Part shown: one piece after another, positions 47,087 to 59,613 of the stretch | Layout of the letters: every line of letters begins with the position of its first letter | Numbering within the stretch: position 1 is the first letter of the stretch | Assembly (NCBI GenBank): GCA_030374765.1 | Contig: JARGXX010000088.1 | Span: 186,001-250,000, forward strand | Length of the DNA: 64,000 bases | DNA from: Agarophyton chilense | Lineage: Eukaryota; Rhodophyta; Florideophyceae; Gracilariales; Gracilariaceae | Direction: 5' to 3' | Program-made: the position numbers and the translations under genes | The notes under the pieces: generated by a model | Database searches by the model: none | Seen by the model: only the letters and a program-made list of their open reading frames with translations | Told to the model about the DNA's origin: nothing

Positions 47087-48230
47087 TCAGAAAATTACAG
47101 AAATGGAAAACTGCAAACTGTATCCCGCCTCTGAAACTGACTTTGAGGTTTGGAAAGTTGGGGTGTCATTTTCAGGAAATATCCCATCCATTCCATCTTC
47201 TTCATACGAAAACTTTATAGTATGATTGCATGAATTCCGCACGGTTTCGTCATACGTAAACATAATTTCTTTCATAGGTTTCATAAGTCTACGTTGAATG
47301 TAACCTGTTTCTGCAGTTTCCACTGCCGTATCGATCAGACCTTCTTGCCCTTTCATAGCGTGAAAGAAAAACTTCGAAGGAGTGGGTCCCCACAACTAGA
47401 AGTTTTCCACAAAACCACGACTGTCAAGACCAAGGTCATCAGGCACGAACTGAAGAATGGTTCTGTGGTTGGAGCCATAAAATATTCGATTGCCCTCAAC
47501 GCTCTGACGGCCTACGCACGCACAAATTTGGGAAATGTTGACGAACGAATCTTTTGTTCCAGCGCTTACCATTCGTTTGATGTCGTTAGACTTCTGTATA
47601 TAGTCTTCAGCGGAAGAACCTGACTTATCACGGGCATTATTAAGTGCTTTGTTGTCCTCTGTTTCGAAAGATTCCATTATAACTTTTCCTGGGAGTAAGG
47701 TCAACTCTTTCTGTTGTGCTTTCCTTACGAGGTTTTTCACATCATCCTTTGCATTCTGGATCGTTTGAAAGACATAACGCATAGTATCTTCATCGGCAAT
47801 GGTGTTATGACTTTCAATATAATGGCACCTGTGCGAAACGTAGTGGTATACTAAAACCTGAATTTCTGGAATCATATTGTCGGTTACTCTTCGTTCAAAT
47901 TCTTTCCAGGTAACGTGAATTAATTCATTCTCAGAAGTATCTAAAGTTCTCTGGTCAACAATTCCACAGATAAGTTGTCCTCTGAAGATTTACACCTTTG
48001 TGTCTCCTGGTGAGATGGCAGGCTTTTCTTCTTCCCGGTGAGTTATATTGAAGCGTATGAAATATACAGAAGGTAGCACGAGAAAAAAATCCGTTTTTCT
48101 CTCCATAAAGGTCTCCAATCGTACATAGTTGTTTCTGGAATAATTCCATCCCAATTTTTGACATACATGAGTAAATTCATAACAAAATCCCTTCCCAGAG
48201 AAGGGTTTCGTTGTGTGGGGGGCAAATTTT
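47087..48230 (-). pseudogene. RNA polymerase II largest subunit (RPB1) fragment
   Basis: The minus strand carries the central part of RPB1, from the pore/funnel to beyond the bridge helix: RDFVMNLLMYVKNWDG, PAISPGDTKV, GQLICGIVDQRTL, ARDKSGSSAEDY, MVSAGTKDSFVNISQICACVG, NRIFYGSNHRTI, then [18 protein letters not shown] and [11 protein letters not shown] of the bridge helix, ending with YEEDGMDG. The catalytic NADFDGD, the N-terminal clamp and the CTD heptads are absent. It shifts frame at least three times, and substitutions hit residues that are otherwise near-invariant (GGREGLID to [23 protein letters not shown] altered). This is a decayed partial copy, about 380 codons long. Confidence 0.85.
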
Positions 48231-50193
48231 CGCAACGGAAAGTTTTTGTCTGAATGTATTGGCAGTTTTGGGTGGTTTTTGATGTATAAATGTTGTTTGT
48301 TTGTGTTATTGTGGCCTGTGGATATCTTTAGCTCTTGCTGTAGCTTGTGGTTATAGTTCTTGTATATATTGTAGTTCGTCTTGCAGTTGTTGTCTGCGAA
48401 GGTGACGGATTTCTCGGTCTGTTGGGGTTGAAGCGTCAATTGTAGATTATGGGGGTTTGAATAGATGTTTTTAAGTCGGGATGAAGGCCCATAACCTGAG
48501 ACGGAATTGAAAAAACCACTGACTTCTTGAGGCTGTAACCGCGCAGCAGTCCGTGCTTTTTTCATGGTCTACTGTGGCTTTGAGCTCTGCAGGTGCTGTA
48601 TATTGTAACGGCTCGGCGTCCTACTACATATCTGCCTCCGCCTCTATGTATGAGGGTGAAGCTCTTCTGGAAATAGCGCGTGACCACGTTGACACGTTAT
48701 CGCCCGAGCTTCAATTTCATAATCAAAGGGAACAGCGGTGCAGCTGTCTCCGTCGCTTTACTGTTTATATATAAATATCTCTTCCAACTCTCTTACCGCT
48801 CTCTATCAGATGATTCATTCAAGTCTACTTCTCTTAAGTTATTTAGTTCTTGGTTTTTTCTAAGGATTTCTATGTTTACTGTAAATTCAATACCTGCCCG
48901 TTGCGCTGTAGTAGTTACTCTGTCGATGTCTCAGATGAGTGAAATCGATCGCTAATAAAAGGGCATCTATCATTGTTTTGTATATATGCAATGGTTCCAG
49001 TAGAAACTCATTTTTGACCTCTATATATAGTTGTGGAATTGATAAGGCAGTAAAGCAGCCAGCAGTGTCTTATGAATTTGATTTTCTATATTGTAAAGCA
49101 TACTGTTTCGCATTAAGAAAAATTAATCGCGCCATAGTTCCCATTGCGACTATCAGCACAAAACGACAGTCAGTGCCCAAGCAAACGGGCACAAAAAGAG
49201 AACGAATATGACGTACGAAGACCCAGCCTTAGGTTCATTAAACAGAGAGAAGTACGCAGAGAAGAGCGGGCGGAACCCAGCGTTGTGATGAATCTAGTCT
49301 TCGCCTATCCCATACTCGGTATATACACCCCACTGTTAATATGGCTGGTAACGTTGACCGAAACGGTACAACACTATTGTCAGGTTTTCGAATATTGAAG
49401 TTTCACGTATTTGCATTTGATCATAGTAGGCCAAAAAATGTGTATGTGCCGCAGTTTTAACGACATTTGACTCACACAAGACGTTATTACTTCCGAAAAA
49501 AGGAAAAAAAGGCCAAAGTGAAGCAGTAAGCTACATTTTCTTTCAACAATCTTTCATTGCGAGCTTTCTATGAAGATCTTGATAAATTTCCGTCAGCATA
49601 TGAGGGACAATGACAAGCTTACCCCGTGAAAACCGTGCTGAAACGTAACTACGTGAGTGATCAGAAATTGAATGGTTCGTAGTTGACAAGCCACTCCGGA
49701 TTTCAATACATCTAAAACGCTTTTCAACCACCTTAATACGCCGATACCCTAACATTGAAATATTTTGCTTAATAATAGTCACATTGTAAAGCAGTCTGGA
49801 CTTTCTTAACGAACGTTTCAATCTCGACAACTTCGGTCTGTTGTCGAAAGTGGTAAAAAAAGTCCGAAAGCAAAACTTCTTGCGTTCACCAAGAGTGCCA
49901 TTTCGAGTAATTGAAATTTTCCGTATACACCAGTCAGCAAGGTTCTAAATAATATGGTAATTGTGGTTGTTGGAATAGGACAACAAGAAAATGCAGGGTT
50001 GAGCAAATCATGGGATTTCAACGCCCTCCATCGTACAAATGCAGGAGTCGCGCCGTTATCTCTGACGCTTCGTCTCATAGCGCAGGGGCTTTTCTTTCAT
50101 CCTTCCACGTGGGTAGTTAATTCAAACGATCGCAGTTTTGCCCGTAACATACTCAAAAACTATGGCCTGTAAATAGCAGAGGAAGCTTCAGCA
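48231..50193. other. Unassigned region
   Basis: A minus-strand frame from ATG 48565 (asparagine- and glutamine-rich) runs into the RPB1 relic, but only its end is RPB1-like. A minus-strand frame at 49543-49830 is basic and protein-like without an assignable family. The rest is AT-rich. Confidence 0.3.
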
Positions 50194-53108
50194 ATGCAAA
50201 ATACAGCAAAGGAGGTCACCGTTGACCCTTCCATTCCCTCACTTTCTGATGTCTGTGTAGCATGTGGTTGCAACTTAAAAGAAAAGACCGAACTCCCATC
50301 GCATGTGAACACGAAAACAGCTTGTAGCACGATCTATGGTTGACACTTTTACACACCCAAACCCATTCGAAGGAAATCTCCTGGGCCATTTTTGCTCTGC
50401 ACAGAATGCAGGTCGACCAAAGTAGGGTGGTCTGTTATCAGTGAGGCAAGAACCTACGGTAGACTATCACGTTCTACCCTTCAAAGTTGGAAAAGACGAA
50501 TAGAACCAAAACTGGCCCTGAAGAAATACTCTCGTTACATTTGCGATATCCTTCAACAAAAGAAAGAACTCAAGGTTACGATAGAATTTTACGGAGTTTC
50601 AAGAACCGCAAATTTCCATCTTGGAATTCATGAAGCGTTTTTGTGTTCGGAAAATGTACAAAGCGCATTCTGCGAAAGACTTTCTGAAAGATCTGGAATC
50701 AGTGAAAAGAAAGCACGTCATATTTTGCATAGCAATGACGAAACGCGATTTTGCACGTATAATCACAACCAAACCAGGCATTCTGTTAATGATGCTCTGC
50801 GTGTGGACCGTTCTGTGAGGGGTTCAAAGAGTGCATTCTTGTTTTACGGTCATGGTTGCTCCGGTAGAAGTTCCACTTTGAGACAACTTTTCTTAATGGA
50901 CATGGATACTATTGATGGCTTAAAGAAGTACAGTGAATATGAAGACATTGTGAGCAGTTTGCCTGCTGGGAAACTTTATGCAGAAGATGTATCAGGGAAT
51001 TATGCATGTGGTACATGCCGTTACATTTTGACAAAGGGAGCGAGTGGTGCACGCCCATTTTTTCAGTTGAATATTCTCAAAGACTCTGCAGATCGTTGTC
51101 TGGTTGAATGCATTATATAAGCGCTTGATGAAACCCATTTTGATTCGGGATACAGTCGGTCGCAAGAAATATCTCAATTTGCGATTTCATTGAGAAACGT
51201 GGTTACTTCTCCCTTTCTGAATGTTGCAAATTCCCGGGTTTTGCCAGTCTCTGAAGTAATGGCGCTACGAAAGAATCTCAACAAAAGAAGCTCCAATCCT
51301 TCAAAAGAAATTACTAATAAGACAGTCGAGTCTCGTATTGGTCCGATTCTGGCAGCCAGAAATATACATCTTTACTCTCTGACACGCAAATCGAGGTGTT
51401 ATGCGACTGGAGCTGCCCTATGTGATGCTGTACAAGATGTCATATCGCTTTCGGCAGAATATGAAAAACCACTTTTCCTAAGAAAAGGAAGAGGCTTTTG
51501 CATGAGGTTTCGGAGCGCTTCCACTCTAAGCGTAACGATTATCAACGCGGGAACTGGAAGTTGTCCGAAGAGATTTCGGCTATCCCCAGAGTGTTGTGGG
51601 CATCATTAATTCTTGATATGCCATCTAACCGTCAGCTCGCTTCTTTTCAGGTTGCTGCTTCAGAACAAGAGGTGTCAATTTCAGGGATGTTTCCAATCAG
51701 CAATGCAGCATTACAACTTCCACATGGAGAGTTAGACAACTATTCATATGCTTTCTGTATTGAAAAGTCTGTATAAAAGCTTCACAGAACAGACTTTTTA
51801 CTATGCTTGCGTGCTTTGAAAGAATTGGAGCAAATGGTCTTTTCTCGGTCTCGTTTAAGTATGGGGCCGCTGCAGGTGACCCTGTCAATTGCAGGAATTA
51901 TGTAGTGCTCGCCGTTTTGGACAAGCATACTTCATGCTCTGGGATGGGTGGCATCTTACGACAAGACCGAGACTTACAGAAGAACGTTGATCGTTGAACG
52001 CGAACATGACAGTGAAGGGCCATTTAAAGATGTGAACAAAAAGGACAGAGTTATCACGATGCAGATAGACAACTTTGACATTATGGCGTTCCACACAATG
52101 AAAGCAGAAGAAAAGGCCTCGCCAATGGTCAGTGGCACTGCCACTCAGTCCATTGTGCAAACGAAGCGTCGGCGACTAATGTCACCATTGGCCCCAGCAT
52201 CAGAAATTGAGATTAGAAAGGGAAATGAAGTCCTACGCTGGAGGGACCTCTCTGAGGTGCAGAAACTGTCAAGCCGCGAGGCTTTCATCTCTTCACCTAC
52301 TTCCGAGGATAATCAGTGCATTTTGAATGACTTCAGCGATTTGGTGTTCGGTGCGGTATATGAAAACAAAGACCAGTTGCTAGGCACTGCCTCTGTCACA
52401 GCACTGTACATGAGAAGGAAGATTGAACACGCTTACAAGCACCAGGGACAGAACTGCCGCTCCTTGATGCTGTCATGTTTCAAGCCTCATGGTGGACTCG
52501 ATAGTGCAGATCCCTCATTGTTCGATCAGGATAGCTTGCTCGTTGATATAAGTAGAATGAGAGCTTCGGATAATCTCACAATTCATCAGAAGCTTGCACT
52601 GATATGTGAGGTGCTCAAACCGGGTCAACCAGGACATCCCCATTTCATCATCGTGTACGGTGATCAACCAACGTACCGGATGCTGATGAAGATATGGAGA
52701 AAATCCTTTCTTGAGACCAGAAGAGGACAAACAATCCCTGGCGAGATGTTTCTTGATGCTAATGTTCACGAGTGGCTCATTCCTTTCCCCGGCTTTTCTC
52801 ATGTCGAGAAACAGTGCCTTTACCCTCTCTGCAAGGAAATGTTGCATGGATTAGGTCTCACGGAGCTAGTTGAGTGCTCTGGGATACCTCAAAGTCAGGT
52901 CGAGAACATTTTTGAGCATAGCCACGCTAGGAACAATCTTGCAGTTCTCTTTAGTATTTGCGCTTCTCTCGTTATCCATACTATAGACCTTGTACAAGCC
53001 GAGTGTCCAGATTTGAAAGATACCATCAACAAGATTCAGTCTGACTGTGGTTGGAATGTTCCAGCTTCGAAGAAAAGGACGTCTTCCAAGATTCTGCGCT
53101 TGTTATAA
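50194..53108 (+). pseudogene. DUF6589-like gene, decayed
   Basis: From ATG 50194 a single frame runs to about 51610 with two in-frame stops. Homology then continues in a second frame to 53108, where the last 386 codons are open. Seen features are N-terminal paired cysteines (CVACGCN, then CTEC), a middle CGTC, the VASYDKTETYRRTLI step, QIDNFDIMAFHT, IIVYGDQPTYRMLMKIW, and WLIPFPGFSHVEKQ followed by MLHGLGLTELVE. The D-N-x-[DN]-I, GDQ-x-[TS]-Y and P-[FL]-PG-x-x-H steps are those I associate with the DUF6589 family, large multicopy proteins of cnidarians, fungi and other eukaryotes of unknown, possibly transposon-linked, function. Introns could explain some stops. Family assignment is from memory. 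Confidence 0.5.
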
Positions 53109-53321
53109 TCCAGAGCCTGCGTAGGGATTATTATTTCCGGAGACTTGACGAAAAATTGACGCCTCTGCGTTTGGTCGGCTAAAGCTTTACTCCACCTCCT
53201 CGTGGTGTCGACTGGGCAGCGTAAGCTGGCTAACGGAGTAAGTCAGGGAGGGATCCCTGTTGGAGAGGGAAGTGATCAGGCCTCCGTAGGTCAGTGATCC
53301 CTATCAATTTGGTGTGTTTTT
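53109..53321. other. Spacer between DUF6589-like relic and DIRS-like element
   Basis: No gene. It may include the true left end of the DIRS-like element. Confidence 0.35.
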
Positions 53322-53360
53322 CAGAATTCTTGATACTTGTTTCAATTTTCTGAGGACATT
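53322..53360. repeat. Possible left terminal repeat of the DIRS-like element
   Basis: CAGAATTCTTGATACTTG and the following TTTTCTGAGGACATT resemble 58094-58135 in the same orientation. Similarity is short and imperfect. Confidence 0.35.
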
Positions 53361-56300
53361 AAATTATCGGTACTTCGAGGCCGGGCGTTGCGGTATGCTG
53401 GTGAAAAATAAATTTTTAAGGCTAGGTTCGACGAAATGCAGAGCTTAAGTGTGTTCCTGTATGGGTTGTTGTCCATTGGGCTTTGCTGGCGTTGCTTGTG
53501 TTAGAGTCCGGAAACGGAATTATGTAAGGTCTTTCCTTAATTGGGTGATCAGGGTTTTTTTCCCACGTGCGCAAGTTTATCGTCAGTGCAATCCCGGAGC
53601 TCGCGTGAAGGTCGAATCTGGCTGGGGGTTCTGCTTGTTTTTTAATCGAGTCTTATAAAGCTTTTTTGAAGTTGCATATCGGAATTAACTGTTTTTGCGC
53701 TATTGGTGTTTAGTTTTTTGAAGGGTTTTCTGAAAAACAATTGTTCAAATTTCTGTACCATGCGCCTTGCGTAATGACGTAAGGCGGGGGTGTTTAAAGC
53801 ACCAAGGCCTGTCTATTAGTAACTGTGGGTAGTGATGTCGAGGCACGAATCTCAGGGACCTGGCGGATACGAGGCCCGGACCTAATTCCACTTGTATGGG
53901 GGTCGGGTGACGACTGGACCTATTTAGGTCGCGCGCTCAGCCAGTAGCAGCCCTTCTAAAAGCGCAAGCCTGCAATACGGGTTAAAGTAGTCCCGAGGAC
54001 GGAATGGGTTGACCGTCCTTAGAGGTGATGGACCTGCTAAAAACAAAATTTCAAACTGCAGGGCTCTCGGGCAGAAAAACGAGGGCATGGGGGAAGACGC
54101 CTTGGGCATCGTAAGAGAAGCTTTTCGGGGTAGGCTTTCAGTTTTCCTTGGAGAAAAGTCACAGAGCAAAAAGGCTCTCCATCGTGTAATCAGGAATGAG
54201 ATTCCGGGAATCCCTAAAGGGGGAGAGACGGACGTCTTGTTCCATTGCATTGAAGATAAAACATACCCACTAAGTGTCGGAGGGAGTGCGTCGAAAGCGG
54301 GTCTTCTAAGGGAGTAGCGAGTACACGAGTTGTAACCGTCTCGGATCAAAAACCTCGAGGGCGTTCGAAACGCGTGACGGGGGGCAAAGAGGGTGAATCC
54401 TCGAGTGAATACGAGTCCGAGTCCCCTCCGGATTCTGATTCTGAGGAAGAGGCTACTACGCGCCCCAGTGAAATGCAGAAAATTCTTTCTTTCATGGAGG
54501 GGTTGGAGAAGGCGCAGAAACGCATGACTAAAGAAAGGAATTGAAGGAGTCGCGGAAAAATTCAAAGAAGAAGTCAAAGGGGGAGGATTTTCTTGTCGAC
54601 ATCAGACAGGCGATGGAAGGAGTTGTTGTCGATTCCGGCAATAACTCTGGTTCAGAGTCCGACGGTGGAGACGAGGGGATTTCGAGCCTTGCGAAGAAGG
54701 CTTTGAATTCGAAGCAGCAGAAGGCGGACAAAAAGTTCTAGATTGCTTTCGCTAGCAAACCGTTTCCTAAACAATATGTTTCGGTTGACAGTCTTGAAGA
54801 GGAAGATATGCTCCGCAAAGCCCTGACGAATTATCCGACGGTCTCTGCGTGGGTTGAAGCTCGTCATTTGACCGGCATTCGGAACCGCCGGGAATCTGCA
54901 ACACTAGCTCGGGTTATCGACTGCCTCATCAGCTCTTTGGGCGTTATGCGCGCTAAAAATGAGTTAGCGCTGGAGTTGGCAATTCGCAGGTTGGCTGCAG
55001 TGACAATGGTTGATAAGACTGGCAACTAGGAAGCGGCCAGAGAACTCGAAGAGGAGCACGACGATTTGATAAGCGAGTCAATGAAGCGAAGGCTTCACAA
55101 GTCAGCAAAACTTCGTAAGGAGTTTAAGAAGGATAAGTCTGCCTTGCGGAAGCAAGGAGATGGGAACGAAAACTAATATAAAAACAAAGACAGCAACAAC
55201 AACAAATTGAATTCGACGGGCATGCGGGACGTGCTTCCTATGTCAGGGGCGTCTGATATACAGGACGGGGATACAAAGAAAGCAAGCGCACGACAACGAC
55301 AAAAGTGGAGACGCAAGAAAGAAAACCAAAGTATACTTGAGGGACTTCGAAGTGGGCTTGATTGCTTGTATGCCGGGCATATCTACCCCTTTCTACCGGT
55401 ACAAGAGAGGAACGCTGTCCAAAGCCTGGCGAGCAATATCTTGCAAGGCATCGAGGAGGACTCATACCGCCGAAATTATTTCGTTGCGGAGGAGTCCGTA
55501 GGAGAGGTTGATTCTACGTTCGAATACAGTGACCCACACCTATGGGTCTGCCTGAATCCGGACCGAGTATCATTGCCAGAAAATGGTCTGGCAGCCTCGG
55601 CTGATATTATCTCATTACTACCAGGGGATACACAGCTACTATATATGACTAGAAAAATTATCCGAGAAAATGAAGAGGTGAAAGGAGCTAAGAAGCCGTT
55701 TTGTGGAGTGAAGGCGAAAGATTACAATGCCCTGATTAGAAAATTGGTGGAAGGGGGGTTAGTAGATTTGAGGGAAAGAAAACCGAAAGTTGTAAATGGT
55801 GTTTTTGCGGTTCCTAAAAAAGAGGGAAAACAAAGGCTCATAATCGACGCTCGGAACGCTAACCTTCAGTTTACCGATCCACCAAAAATTGATCTTCCTA
55901 ACCCAGGGCATCTGGCGAGATTACACATCCCGGAAGGACGAACGCATTATGTTGGAAAGTCGGACATGGACAATCAATAACACCGAATGAAAATACCAGG
56001 ATGGATGAATACGTATTTTGGTTGGCCACCAATCGAATTCGAAAGGAAAAAATTATTCCCCGTCATGCTCTCAATGCCCATGGGGTGGTCACACTCCGTC
56101 TTTGTTGCTCAGAAAATCCATCCAGAAATCTTAGCTTGCGCTAAGCTCTGCATGGACGACTGGGTAGCGGATTCAATTTCCGTTGGCGAACATAAATTTG
56201 GAGCTTACGTGGACGCTAATTTTTCGTTAGGAACAAGCAAAGAGATGTCGGAAAGAAATCTGCGGGCCGTGATAAAGCAGTCTGAGCGTAGCTCTTTGCC

Positions 56301-58074
56301 TTCGCAGGCGACAAAAGTATCATGGCCTGCAGAAGGAGGAAGTACAGAAGTCTTGGGAATTGAAGTCGGGAAAAATGGCGAATTGATGCCAAAACGGGAA
56401 AAAATGAGAACGCTGATAACAATTACTGAAAACATGCTGAAAAAGAAGATATGGAAGGTACAAGAAGTAAAAAGCATAATTGGAAAATGGGCTTGGTTTA
56501 TGCTATTGAGGAGGCCACTCTTTTCGGTCTTCGAAAGAATATATTCCATTACGTCCTCAACCAAAGAATATGTTGGCGGCAACGTAGTTAGCCGGAAGGA
56601 GCTGGAATTAATTTTAAAACTAGCACCGTTGATCCGGATTAATACTTCTACGCCGTTCAACACAACAATCATTTGTACAGACGCAAGCTTAATTGGTGGA
56701 GGAGTAGTTTATACCGAGTGCCGAGATCCTTTGAAAATTTGCGAAGGATCGGATCGGATTGAATGGATTGAAGAACAGGAGTGGAAAATTGCGATACGCC
56801 ATCGTTGGAAGAAAAAACACCCGATACACATTCTAGAGGGCGAAGCAGTCATTCTTGGTCTACGTTGGCTTCTTCGAAATCGGAACAATTATCGAACACG
56901 GATAATTATGTTTATTGATAACCAGTCGCTTCTTGGAGCTTTGATAAAGGGACGTAGCAGTAAGCGAAGCTTTAACCGGATCTGCAGACGAGTTGCCGCG
57001 TTGGTACTAGTTGGTGACCTAACAATGGATGTTTTTTATGTCCCTAGGGGGAAAAATCCAGCCGATGAATCGTCACGGGCTTTTTGATCTACCTCACCGG
57101 CGGGTAAAAGCGGCAAAGTTGCAGGGATACCGTAAGAACCTTGGTTATTTCGTGGAGTGGTTGGCGCAACAACCAGTCGCTCGCCATCGATGTAGAAACG
57201 CAGAAGAAGTTGATAAGTTTTTCACGAGCTATTGCATTGATCTTTTTCATGGTAATCAATAATTGAAAGCAGGAGGTGTAGCTCAGGCAAAATCAGCGTT
57301 GGAATTTTTTCCCCCCAAACTCAGCGGGAAATTGGTATTGGCGAATCAAAGTGTACAAGGCTGGACAGCGTCGCGCCCTAACCTTCATTTTGGCGTGTGT
57401 CCGGAAATCGTTGTATACGGATTGGCATTGGATCTTTTCAAACACGGGGATCCGGATCTGGGGGTAGGATTGCTGCTGCTGTTGTATGGGTATCTCAGGC
57501 TAAGGGATTTATTGCAGCTAAAAATATTGGACGTCGCCATGCTGCCACAATACGAAAAGCGGCCGCACTATAGGATGCTCAACATTGCGATAGGAAAACG
57601 TGGCCGTAATGAATCTGTCACGATAAGGCCGTATTTTTTGGCGGTTTTGTTAAACAAACTAGTTAGAAGAAGGAAGTTGGCAGAAGCAGAAGTTCTTTTC
57701 CCGTATCAACCAGCCCGGTTTCGGGCCGCTCTCCGAAGAGCCGTCGAACGTCTAAGGATTCCATTCGCGATCACTCCACACATGCTTAAGTACGACTGGG
57801 CGACCACCGACAAGGTTTATGCTCGTCTCGCCGACCAGGATATTAAATGTCGAGGACGTTGGCAAAGCGATAAGAATTTTAAGGGATATATTCAACCACA
57901 TAAATTATACCACGCGCTCAACGAACTATCCCCGGCCCAACGTCAGTCATTTGAGGCGGTTGACACCATGGCATACACATCTTTCAACGTGCCGCCGCCA
58001 GATTGGGCTGGGGGTTTGGATTATCATGTGGAAACTTAAGCCAAAAATCGTTTTTCGTTTAAGTCAGTTCGTCG

Positions 58075-58149
58075 GAATTCTGCACCCGACTCGCAGAATT
58101 CTGACACTCGGTATCAGTTTTCTGAAAAAATCATTAGAACAGAAAACTG
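58075..58149. repeat. Two consecutive hairpins at the right end of the DIRS-like element
   Basis: GAATTCTGC (58075) pairs with GCAGAATTC (58093) around a nine-base loop. CAGTTTTCTG (58115) pairs with CAGAAAACTG (58140) around fifteen bases. Both stems are perfect and lie 35 and 75 bases after the recombinase frame. The stretch 58094-58135 also resembles 53322-53360. Confidence 0.7.
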
Positions 58150-59613
58150 TCTCCTGGAATATCAACTTAGAGCTTGGAACCTATATAAGAAGGAAGTTTA
58201 GTTTAGATAGTAGTAGTGGACTTGGTTGTAGGAATTTAATGGGTTTTGGTCTAGGATTGGTTTTTGGGGAGTGGGGGTGAGCTGGCTGGGACTTGGTTAT
58301 TTTTTGGTTAAGTCGCTCGGATGCCATCGCATGGTAGTTTAAAACAATATAGCTTCGTATTAAAAATTGAAATGTTGTTGTCAAAAAATTATTTTTTACC
58401 TTGTCAATAGTACTTAGTTAAAAATGCGAAGCGTAATAGTACGAGCGTAGCGAGCTGTCATGTAGTCAATGAGAGGAAATAACAGAATAGAAGCATCTGA
58501 CGGGAAGATTGAGGAGAATGTTGCAAGGGAAGTTCCAGTACGCATAGACTTTTTCTATCTACCTGGTGCGATCGGAGATCATGATTATGAATAGTTTGAA
58601 AACATGTTTGTGTTACACTAGGGCCTTGGCTGAAACATCATATCTAGTTGGTATTGATAGAGTTAAAACAAAGCCCTGTAAAATTTCACAACACTGTTAC
58701 GGTATGTCACCAGTCTTAGACACATTTTGTTTGCGTCCGCTCCAGCGGGTTGGTAAACCATGTAAAAAGGAGCCCAAGAGCATATCTGTAAGGTTTTGAG
58801 TCTGAAACTTTTCGGAGGAAGCTTCAGTATCTGTGTTTTCGCGTTAGCGGTCGGGATAATGGCTTTAAGTTTGAAACCGCAATTTCGCAAGAAAGGGATC
58901 TGAAAGCGGACGGAAAGTCACTTGTTTAAAGGCATATTGTGTTTGTTCCTTCGAAACAAGAAGAAAAGAGTGCGAGAGAATCGAAAGCTTCGTTTGTCAG
59001 AGTTGAAGCCGTTTCGGGGAGTTACACAACTTCCTGCGGCATCTTGGTCTCGTGACGGTTTTCACTGCCGGACCTGCACTGAACAGCCAAGCAACGCGTC
59101 TTCCAAAACCTTTTCTGTCGCTCTTAAACGTGGTTTTTCCAAATATGGCGGAAATCTTGCGAAACCTTGCGGACTGACACATGTTTCCTTCTGCGTAAGC
59201 TCTCCGAAGTCTAGAATAATTCGGTCTTCCCGCTACTACCTGAGCCGGCACTTCTCAGTGGCTAGTACCTATACGTCGATTACGCCGTGTAGGTTAATAC
59301 CAGCCCTCATCGTCCAACACTTTTAAATCCGAATGCAGTTTCAGCGGAATGCCTAGATGACGGGAATGTGTTCGACATCTGTACACACGTGCTCTCTCAA
59401 AGTCTCTCTCTTATGTCCTGTGCTAAAGGCATTGACTTGCACTCCTTTGTTCCGTGCTCATGCCCCTTTAAGGCCTACAGGTGTGTAGCCCTTCAAACTC
59501 ACTGTTCGAGGCTTCGACGCATTGCATACGTTCCTCGGCCATCTCGAGTTCGCTCTTCAATCCTCGCTCTCCACAGCTATTCAACTAACTCTCGCCCTCG
59601 CACCTTTACACAA
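58150..59613. other. Intergenic upstream of Sac1
   Basis: No gene is recognised. Short open frames at 58566-58799 and 58922-59326 have no motif. The open frame of Sac1 itself extends upstream to about 59368 with an in-frame ATG at 59413, so part of this may be an N-terminal extension. Confidence 0.45.

Larger units (their letters stand above)
53322..58149 (+). mobile_element. DIRS-like retrotransposon with tyrosine recombinase, fossil
   Basis: Parts in order are a gag-like region (about 54009-55170, basic and serine/glutamate-rich), reverse transcriptase (55207-56250; GVFAVPKKEGKQRLIIDARN), RNase H (56660-57087; ICTDASLIGGG, FIDNQSLLGAL, GKNPADESSR), and a tyrosine recombinase (57090-58039) with the first arginine in YGYLRLRDLL, a TPHMLKYDWATT box in place of H-x-LR-H-x-x-AT, and CRGRWQSDKNFKGYIQ for the G-W...Y end. 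Reverse transcriptase plus recombinase without a DDE integrase defines the DIRS order. It has several breaks; the RNase H and recombinase parts are the best kept. Confidence 0.82.
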
